Assembly (NCBI RefSeq): GCF_900115595.1
Contig: NZ_FOXA01000020.1
Location: 1-41,084, forward strand
DNA: 41,084 nucleotides
Source of the DNA: Tranquillimonas alkanivorans
GTDB lineage: Bacteria > Pseudomonadota > Alphaproteobacteria > Rhodobacterales > Rhodobacteraceae
Reading direction: 5' to 3'
Shown: positions 25,253-31,911 of the stretch, piece by piece
Position numbering within the stretch: the stretch's first letter is position 1
Layout of the letters: the number at the start of each line of letters is the position of its first letter
Program-made: the position numbers and the translations under genes
The notes under the pieces: generated by a model
Databases searched by the model: none
The model's input: the letters and a program-made list of their open reading frames with translations, nothing else
Told to the model about the DNA's origin: nothing

Positions 25253-26071
25253 TCAGGCCTGGCGGAGGGGCGCGGCCCGCACGCGGTCGCCAATGCCCTT
25301 CAGGTCGTAGGACCGCAACTCGGCCGGTTCGACGCTTTGGCCCGCCGCCTCGAGCGCCCGCTCGCTAATTAGGACTTCACCGGCATTGGCAGCCGCAGCG
25401 AGCCGCGCGGCCACGTTCACGTCGAAGCCGAACGCGCTTACCTCCTGCATGTCGCCGTTCACCGAGGCCACGGTGCAGAGATAAGCCCGCCCCGTGTGCA
25501 GAGCCATTCCTACCGGGATTTCCTGCCCGGCGAACCGGGTCCGCGACAGCACCTCCGGCAGCCGCGTGCCGCCCTCGACCGCCTTGCTCGCGTAGTCCGG
25601 CCCGCTGAAGCCCGGCGGCCAGACGGCGATCACCGCGTCGCCCTGGAACTGCAGGACGAAGCCCTCGGACCGCCACAGCACCGGAACGATCGTCTCGCGC
25701 ATGAGGGTGATGAGCTCCTTGAACTGCTTCGGCGCCATCGAGGAGGAGAGCGTGACCGAGTTGCGCAGGTCGCAGAAGAGCATCGACAGGTCGACCTCGG
25801 CGCCGCCGGGAAACGCTTTCAGGAAACCGTCGCAGGCATTGCAGTAGAACGGATTGCGCGAGGACGGCGCCAGTCCCGTCCGCCGCGCGATCCAGCCGCC
25901 GAGACCGGTGAGCGGCGCACGGCACATCTTGCAACGCCCGCGTCCCGGCAGGAGCGAATAGCGTCTCTGTTTGCCGGTCAGCACCGGGTGCCCGAGCTGG
26001 AACACCTGGTACCAGAGTTCCTCGTTCCCGTCCTCACGCGTGAATTCCCCCGTTCCCGGTATCATGTTCAT
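25253..26071 (-). CDS. Class III adenylate/guanylate cyclase with N-terminal zinc-ribbon-like domain
   Basis: A 272-residue soluble protein. Residues 47-80 hold two CxxC pairs (Cys47/50 and Cys77/80), a probable zinc site. Residues 93-240 are a class III cyclase domain: metal aspartates Asp101 (LFCDLRNS) and Asp145 (FQGDAVIAVW), and the transition-state pair Asn219 and Arg223 in FDVNVAARL. The residue before the GD loop that is usually an adenine-reading lysine is Gln141, so substrate choice (ATP or GTP) is open. The ATG at 26071 overlaps the stop of the upstream gene (ATGA), which fixes the start. The product probably feeds the adjacent Crp protein and perhaps the SulP-cNMP transporter. Confidence 0.88.
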   Translation of the reverse strand: MNMIPGTGEFTREDGNEELWYQVFQLGHPVLTGKQRRYSLLPGRGRCKMCRAPLTGLGGWIARRTGLAPSSRNPFYCNACDGFLKAFPGGAEVDLSMLFCDLRNSVTLSSSMAPKQFKELITLMRETIVPVLWRSEGFVLQFQGDAVIAVWPPGFSGPDYASKAVEGGTRLPEVLSRTRFAGQEIPVGMALHTGRAYLCTVASVNGDMQEVSAFGFDVNVAARLAAAANAGEVLISERALEAAGQSVEPAELRSYDLKGIGDRVRAAPLRQA

Positions 26072-26970
26072 CTTAGCAGGTCCCTTGGCGTGGCACTCAT
26101 CATCAGCGACGTTTCGGGCGGGCAGACGTCCATGCCCTCGCTGTTGCAAACCGCGGTCGCGGCAAGGACGGTGCGTCCGGCCGTGACCGCACGCGTCTGA
26201 CCCATCCCGCGGTAGAGGAGATCGAGCTTCTGACCGTCCGCGAAGGGCACGCCGCAGGGCACGGTCGGGGCGCCCGTCTCAACGTCCTTCAGTCGAAGAG
26301 CCGGGACCGAGACAACGATCCCGGCCTCGAGCAGTGGCGCGTCGAGCCAGTCCGGCGCCTCGCGCAGGCTCATGACGTGGTCGTAATCCGGGCCGAACAT
26401 GGGGGCTTCGAAAGGTCCGGTGCTCAGCCGTGCGGTCTGCAGGCTGGTCATGTGCGCCTCGCCGTGTTCGCCCCAAAGCAGGTATGTCGCGAAGTCCGGC
26501 TGGCTGAGGTGATGGGCAAAGGGACGGAAGGTGACGATCCGCTCCACCTGCACCTCGATGTCCGCGATCAGCGGGCGCGTCCGCTTCTTGTCCCACGGGA
26601 AGAAATGCGGCTCGGCCTCGTCGGCCTCGGTAAAGGGGGGCAGACCTTGGAAGACGTTTCCCCGGAAGCTGCGCACGCGCCGCGCCGGCAGGTCCGGGAT
26701 CATGAAGAGATCCTCGTCGCCGTCGTCGTTGCAAAGCATGAAGGTATCGGCCGGAAACCGGGCGCGTGCCGAGGCCAGCTTCGAATGCGCCTCTGACGGC
26801 AGCGTGATTTTCATCACCAGCTGGTACTTATGCTCTTCGTGGTGGTACTGCGTCATATGGACCGCGAAGACCGCTTTCTCGCCCACCAGCGTGAAGGCAT
26901 GCTGATGCGGAACGTTTGTGACAAAGTCCGACGGCCTTGCGTGATGATGTGCGGTGTGCTTGTGGAGCAT
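26068..26970 (-). CDS. Conserved-looking protein of unknown function, His-rich N-terminus
   Basis: A 300-residue soluble protein I cannot assign. It has no signal peptide or membrane segment. The first 60 residues are rich in histidine (HKHTAHHHA, VPHQH), and another cluster follows (QYHHEEHKYQ), so metal binding is conceivable. The rest looks like an ordinary folded beta-rich domain (FPADTFMLCNDDGDEDLFMIPDLPARRVRSFRG-type text). The ATG at 26970 is chosen because it begins the natural-looking sequence; the open frame upstream overlaps the decarboxylase end. Its stop is coupled to the cyclase start by ATGA, so it may sense something for the cyclase or act with the decarboxylase. Confidence 0.7.
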   Translation of the reverse strand: MLHKHTAHHHARPSDFVTNVPHQHAFTLVGEKAVFAVHMTQYHHEEHKYQLVMKITLPSEAHSKLASARARFPADTFMLCNDDGDEDLFMIPDLPARRVRSFRGNVFQGLPPFTEADEAEPHFFPWDKKRTRPLIADIEVQVERIVTFRPFAHHLSQPDFATYLLWGEHGEAHMTSLQTARLSTGPFEAPMFGPDYDHVMSLREAPDWLDAPLLEAGIVVSVPALRLKDVETGAPTVPCGVPFADGQKLDLLYRGMGQTRAVTAGRTVLAATAVCNSEGMDVCPPETSLMMSATPRDLLR

Positions 26971-26998
26971 CGGGCGTTTTCCCGTCGTTGAGGATGCG

Positions 26999-29338
26999 TC
27001 AGGCGGGCTCGGGCAGGCCGTGTCGTCGGCGCAGGTCGCCTGCGACCTGGAGCGCGGTGCGCTTGAGCGTGTCTGCCAGTTCCGGCGTCCGGTCACCTTT
27101 TTGCGTCGAGGTCATGAACGGGTTCTGCTGCGTCGAGACGAGGAACTGCACCGGCAGTCCGGGCACCGGAGCGGCACCGCAGCGTGTGGCGAAATCGTCG
27201 ACGAAATCCTGTCCGTAAGTGCCCGGCTCGAAGCTCGACGCGGTCACGAACAGAGGCGCCGAGGGGACCTTGTCGCCACCGAATTCCTGCACGGACAGGC
27301 GCTTGAACAAGGTTTCGTTCAGTTCGTTCATCAGCTCCAGATCCCGGTTCAGGCCGTCGCCGGTACGAAAGTTCAACGTGTAGGCGCAGATCGTCTGGTC
27401 CGATCCGAGGCGGCGGAACAGCGTCATCAACTCGCCGTCGTGCAACAGCTTCTCGACCAGCGCGTCGTCGGCGACCGGGGCGATCTGGCGGGCAATCAGC
27501 TGTCGCTGCTCCTCGATCTCCGCCGCAGTGCCGCCGTCACGCTCGGCCGGCAGGCGCTGGAACGGCGTCAGCGTCACGGCATCCTCTGGTCCGAAGGCGG
27601 CCATCAGGGCGCAGAAGAAGCGCTTGGAGTTGAACATGCACTTCGCGAGCAGACGGCCATACCCCGCCTGGTCGGCCGGAATGACGGCGTGCGACAGGTA
27701 GACGGCTGCCGCCGCGGCGCCCGGCTTCGACCCCTCTATCCCGTAGACGCCGACGGTCGGCACGGTGCCGCCGTGGAAGACGACCGGCGCGGTGAACGTG
27801 ACCACCTCGCGCATCGCGCCATTCCGGTAGACGAGGGCGCCCGCGGCGTAGGGCACGAAGCCCGCCTTGTGGGGGTCGACCGTGATGGTGTCGCAGCGAG
27901 GAAAGGCTTCGTATTGGCGCGTCACGTAGTCACCCAGCATCATGCCCGGTCCCATGCCTGCATCGTGCGCGAAGAAGACGTCGTCGAGGTCCGGCCGTGC
28001 TTCGGAGCCCTCGTGCGCTTCCTGCACACCCAGGTATCTGGAAAGCAACCGCGCCTCCTCGTCGGTGCCGCGAAGGCCGCGCGCCTCGATCTCGCGCTCC
28101 AGCGCCGAGGGGCGCAGCATCGCGGCGAAGTAGCCGCCCCAGGCGCCGTCGGCATGCAGGGTGAACTCAAGGCCCATCTCGCGGTACTCGTCGCGGATGT
28201 CAGCAATCTCGGACAGCGGGTCGACGGCGCTTTCCTCGGTGGTCCCGAGGACAGCGACGACCTCGAGCACGGGACGCTTTTCGGCCAGGCATCGGTCGAG
28301 GTGGCGGCGCAGGTCGGCGGTGTCCATCCGCCCGTCGAGGTCGACGCGCACAGGCAGCACGCTCGTCCGGCCGAGCCCGACGAGCGAGGCGCCCTTCGGC
28401 CAGGAGTAGTGCGCGGTCGCCGGCGCAAGGATCACGGGCGCCGGCGTGTCGGGCAGGAATCTCCGCGCAAAGTCCATCATCCCCATATCGGCCACCGTCC
28501 GCCCCTCCATCGCCGCCGCGATGGTGTCGGACGGAATGCCCCCCGTTGCGGCGATCCGCTCCGACAGCCCGATAGCCTCGTCCACGGGCAGGTTCAGGAG
28601 GTCCCAGGTCCTGAGGTCGAGAAGCCGCCTGCGCCGCCCGTCGAGCGTGCGGAGCGTGACGCCGCGCGCTGCCTTGAGCCGGTCATTGTGGCGCACGGCG
28701 TCCGCGAGGGTGACCGGCAGATACTTGAGGTTCCGCGCCGCCCAGATGGACTCGGCGTTGGCGACAGAGCCGTCGCAGGTGATGTGGCCCCAGGGCCGGG
28801 GCAGGTCGCTCTCCTCCTCGGGGTTGCGGAAGCCGAGCATGCGGCAGAGGTCGTCGCAGACCGACATCTCGAGCAGGGTCGTGACCGGAGAGGCCTCGGC
28901 CGCCACGTTGTTCTGGTTATAGAGAAGCCCGACGAAGTGCCCGATCACGGCGGGCAGCGTCGTGTCCCAGTACATGTGCGACTGGTTGCGGTAGCTCGAC
29001 AGAGGGATCGACCCGCGCAGATGCGCCAGCACCTCGTCCAGCCGCGCGTGCAGCAGGCCAATGGCGTTCCTGCGGGCATCGTTGTCTCTGGCGAAGACGG
29101 CATCGGGGGCCATCCTCGGATCGTCCGGCGCATAGGCGCGGCGGGCCTCGAGGTGCGAGGAGATCGCGTGCTCGATCATCTGCCGCAGCACGGCCTCGTT
29201 CTCTCCCTTCGGGCCGAGGAACCAGGCCGATGGCGTGCCGACGGGGACCACCCGGTCGAGGCTTAGCTTGTCGGGATGGCGCCGACGGAAAGCGTCCATC
29301 GATCTGTGCAGATCGTGGCTGCGGTGGCGGTCGGTCAC
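26999..29338 (-). CDS. Long group II PLP-dependent decarboxylase
   Basis: A 779-residue pyridoxal-phosphate enzyme of the glutamate/tyrosine/aromatic amino acid decarboxylase group. PLP residues are clear: stacking His310 in ATAHYSWPKG, Asp397 in LHADGAWGG, and the Schiff-base Lys491 in DPHKAGFVPYAAG. Typical members have about 480-500 residues, so there are roughly 280 extra, as an N-terminal part and a C-terminal half after residue 520; longer relatives exist. The GTG at 29338 is preceded by GGAGGACGCC. It lies 28 bases before the unknown gene linked to the cyclase. The substrate amino acid cannot be read; the released CO2 may matter if the cyclase is bicarbonate-responsive (inference). Confidence 0.85.
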   Translation of the reverse strand: MTDRHRSHDLHRSMDAFRRRHPDKLSLDRVVPVGTPSAWFLGPKGENEAVLRQMIEHAISSHLEARRAYAPDDPRMAPDAVFARDNDARRNAIGLLHARLDEVLAHLRGSIPLSSYRNQSHMYWDTTLPAVIGHFVGLLYNQNNVAAEASPVTTLLEMSVCDDLCRMLGFRNPEEESDLPRPWGHITCDGSVANAESIWAARNLKYLPVTLADAVRHNDRLKAARGVTLRTLDGRRRRLLDLRTWDLLNLPVDEAIGLSERIAATGGIPSDTIAAAMEGRTVADMGMMDFARRFLPDTPAPVILAPATAHYSWPKGASLVGLGRTSVLPVRVDLDGRMDTADLRRHLDRCLAEKRPVLEVVAVLGTTEESAVDPLSEIADIRDEYREMGLEFTLHADGAWGGYFAAMLRPSALEREIEARGLRGTDEEARLLSRYLGVQEAHEGSEARPDLDDVFFAHDAGMGPGMMLGDYVTRQYEAFPRCDTITVDPHKAGFVPYAAGALVYRNGAMREVVTFTAPVVFHGGTVPTVGVYGIEGSKPGAAAAAVYLSHAVIPADQAGYGRLLAKCMFNSKRFFCALMAAFGPEDAVTLTPFQRLPAERDGGTAAEIEEQRQLIARQIAPVADDALVEKLLHDGELMTLFRRLGSDQTICAYTLNFRTGDGLNRDLELMNELNETLFKRLSVQEFGGDKVPSAPLFVTASSFEPGTYGQDFVDDFATRCGAAPVPGLPVQFLVSTQQNPFMTSTQKGDRTPELADTLKRTALQVAGDLRRRHGLPEPA

Positions 29339-29403
29339 GGCGTCCTCCCTCTTTGTCGTTCCCGGCGCCGGAAGTCCGATGCGTTCTCCCCCGGGGGCCG
29401 GCG

Positions 29404-31464
29404 TCAGGTGTCTGCGTCTCCCCGGTTGCGAAGCTGGGGCGCCTTCAGCGGTCCGTCCGGCGTGAAGCCGAGGATCATGCCGTAGAACGACAGCTCCTCT
29501 TCGACGGACCCTACGATGGAAGACGTTCGGCGGAAGCCGTGGCTCTCGGCCTCGTAGAACTCGTAGGCGTGCGGCAGCCCGCGCGCCTTCATCTCGTCGA
29601 TCAGGACCCGCGCTTGCTTTGGCGGCACGACAGGGTCCTCCGTCCCCTGAAACAGGATGATCGGGCAGTCGATCCGCTCGGCATGGAAGAGCGGCGAGCG
29701 CTCGCGGAAGAGCTTCGAAGCCGACGGATACGGGCCGAGCAGCAACTCGGCGTAATGCGCCTCGAGCTTATCGGTGACGCGCGCGATCATCTCGAGGTTC
29801 GAGATCCCGTAATAGCTGGCCGCGGCGCTGAGCAGATCGGTGAAGGTGGCGAGCGCGAGCGTCGTGTAGCCGCCCGATGAACCGCCGCGGGAAAGGACGC
29901 GATGGGGATCCGCTTTGCCGTCGCGGACGAGGGCCGCGACCGCGCCGAGGCAATCCTCGACATCGACCTTGCCCCAGCCGCCATAGATCGCGCGCCGGAA
30001 GCTCCGGCCGAAGCCGGTGCTGCCGCGATAGTTGACGTCCAGCACCGCGAAGCCGCGCGAGGTGAAGAACGGGATCGTCAGATCGAGCGCCGGCTTGGCC
30101 GCGCCGGTCGGTCCGCCGTGAATGACGACGATCACCGGCGGCTTCTCTTCCTCGGGCGCCTCGAAGTGCGGGTTAAGGGGCGCGTAGTGGAAGGCGTGCG
30201 ACTGGCCGGCTCCGTCGGGGCCGGACCGGAAGGTGATGGAGCGCGGTGCGCGGATGCATGCCTGCACGTCCTCGTCGAGCGCGGGTCTCGTTGCCCGGAC
30301 AAGCTCGGTCTCGCCCGTCGCCAGGTCCATCCGGTAGATCGCGGCCGGCGCGGTGAACGAGGCTCCAACGAAGACCGCGGCGCCGTTGCCGATGTGCAGG
30401 TGCTCGATCGACGAGAAGGGCGTGTCGACAAGCTGCGTCTCGCCCGTCTCCGTGTTCACCCGCACAAGCGTCCACGTGCCGTTCCGGCTCATCGCGGCGA
30501 CGACTTCGGTCTCGCTGACGAAGCCGTAGGACGACCCGCCCAGCTGCCAGGCGGGGCCCGCGAACTCGGCGGCTTCCCGCGTGACTGGCGCGAGGCGCCC
30601 ATCCTCGGCGCGGCAGATATTGGCCCAGCGGTCGCCGTTCACTTCGACCCGGTCCGAAACGGCGTGGAGGCGTCCGGCCGGCGACCAGAGCGGCTGCACG
30701 ACCGCTTCGTCCGAGAACCGCATGAGGCGCTGCAGCACCGGGTTGAGCATCGGGTCGACGTGCGCGGCAGGCGCGCCGGCGACCTTGTGTGGATTGCGGA
30801 GCGCGCCGGACGGGTCGATGTCGGCCACCCACAGCTCGGTGCCCTCCCAGGGCATCGACGGATAGTTCCAGGTGATCCAGGCCAGCTTCCGGCCGTCGGG
30901 CGACAAGCGCGGCGCGGCATAGAAATCACTGCCCTGCGCCAGAATGCGCGGTGGCGCTTTTGCGGCCAGGTCGAGGGCGATCAGGGACTGGGTCGGCTGA
31001 CCGTTCGTGACGACATTGGTTTCTTCCATAACGGCATAGACGACACCCTGGGCCGGATCGATCTCGAGATCGGCGTAGCTCGCGGCGACCGGCGGCGTGA
31101 TTGGCACCGGCAGGGCGCCGGGGTCCTGGCGGTGAACCCGCTGGTCTCGTGTCTTTGGGAAGGCGTCGGCCGAGTACTGCGTGAAGACCAGGACGCCGCC
31201 GCGCGACGCCATCGCCCCGCCGCCGTAGGAATTGACGGTCGTGCGGGCGTCAAACCATCGCGGTAGCACGTCCGTCGCCGCGCCGCCCGGGGACCAGCGC
31301 ATCACGGCGCTCCGCCCGCCTTCGTCGGGCCGCATCTCGATCCAGGTAATGACATCGCCGTCGAGGCAGATCTGCTCAATCTTGCGGGCGCCTTCCGCGA
31401 GAGCGGACGCGGGAATGGGTGACGCCCATTCTCCGTACGCGCGTGTCTGCCGTGCCTGCCCCAT
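29404..31464 (-). CDS. S9-family prolyl oligopeptidase-type serine peptidase
   Basis: A 686-residue protein with a beta-propeller-like N-terminal half (repeated WSPDGR-style segments such as APRLSPDGRKLAWITWNYPS) and a C-terminal alpha/beta-hydrolase. The triad is Ser529 in RGGSSGGYTT, Asp610 in GTEDPVVPP and His642 in ESHGF; the oxyanion text VIHGGPTGA and NYRGSTGFG is typical of acylaminoacyl/dipeptidyl peptidases. No signal peptide is evident, so probably cytoplasmic. The ATG at 31464 begins the recognisable protein; a start 19 codons earlier is possible. The AT-rich stretch just upstream (31465-31560) is a likely promoter. Confidence 0.9.
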   Translation of the reverse strand: MGQARQTRAYGEWASPIPASALAEGARKIEQICLDGDVITWIEMRPDEGGRSAVMRWSPGGAATDVLPRWFDARTTVNSYGGGAMASRGGVLVFTQYSADAFPKTRDQRVHRQDPGALPVPITPPVAASYADLEIDPAQGVVYAVMEETNVVTNGQPTQSLIALDLAAKAPPRILAQGSDFYAAPRLSPDGRKLAWITWNYPSMPWEGTELWVADIDPSGALRNPHKVAGAPAAHVDPMLNPVLQRLMRFSDEAVVQPLWSPAGRLHAVSDRVEVNGDRWANICRAEDGRLAPVTREAAEFAGPAWQLGGSSYGFVSETEVVAAMSRNGTWTLVRVNTETGETQLVDTPFSSIEHLHIGNGAAVFVGASFTAPAAIYRMDLATGETELVRATRPALDEDVQACIRAPRSITFRSGPDGAGQSHAFHYAPLNPHFEAPEEEKPPVIVVIHGGPTGAAKPALDLTIPFFTSRGFAVLDVNYRGSTGFGRSFRRAIYGGWGKVDVEDCLGAVAALVRDGKADPHRVLSRGGSSGGYTTLALATFTDLLSAAASYYGISNLEMIARVTDKLEAHYAELLLGPYPSASKLFRERSPLFHAERIDCPIILFQGTEDPVVPPKQARVLIDEMKARGLPHAYEFYEAESHGFRRTSSIVGSVEEELSFYGMILGFTPDGPLKAPQLRNRGDADT

Positions 31465-31613
31465 ACGAGTTTTTCTGAATCGATTAACAAATTTACGCCA
31501 GGGAAGGCTAAAGCAGATCATTACGTTACGGCAACACTTGTCGTCGGCTCATCTGATAAAATGGGCCGGCCCGGGAAGGCCTCGGACCGGTGCGGGCGCC
31601 GGGGAGGGGACGG

Positions 31614-31763
31614 TCAGCGCCGCGTCTTGACCCCGGGCAGCGCACGCATGGGGCCCGGGTTGAAGTGTTCTGCCTCACGCTCCGGCTGCGCCTTCCTGCG
31701 CGATTGGCGGCGGGCGTCAGTGCGGGTCGCGGTCATGAAGCTGTCGGCATAGATGTTGAACAT
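31614..31763 (-). CDS. Small basic protein of unknown function (49 aa)
   Basis: A 49-codon frame beginning MFNIYADSFMTATRTDARRQ, basic in the middle, preceded by AGGAGAGGCTCC. It has no recognisable domain and no membrane segment. It is the first gene downstream of a perfect Crp box (31848-31863, centred about 92 bases before the start), and a CAGTATCT -10-like element lies between them at 31817-31824. It could be a small Crp-controlled protein or a leader. Moderate confidence that it is translated. Confidence 0.5.
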   Translation of the reverse strand: MFNIYADSFMTATRTDARRQSRRKAQPEREAEHFNPGPMRALPGVKTRR

Positions 31764-31847
31764 GGAGCCTCTCCTGTCTGGGGGCCGTGCCTGGTGCGGG
31801 CTCGACCGGCTGATGGAGATACTGTTGCCCGAAAGGCCGGTGCGATC

Positions 31848-31863
31848 TGTGACGCGGCTCACA
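31848..31863. promoter_or_regulatory. Perfect Crp box TGTGA-N6-TCACA
   Basis: TGTGACGCGGCTCACA, sharing its first nine bases with the box at 24474. On the minus strand a CAGTATCT element about 30 bases downstream would place the box near -41 to -45 of the start point, as in class II Crp-activated promoters. It lies between the SulP gene and the 49-residue gene. Confidence 0.7.
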
Positions 31864-31911
31864 CTCCGGGTCGGAAACTTTACTTCCCGGTCCGGGCGGC
31901 CGCTCTCGGCT

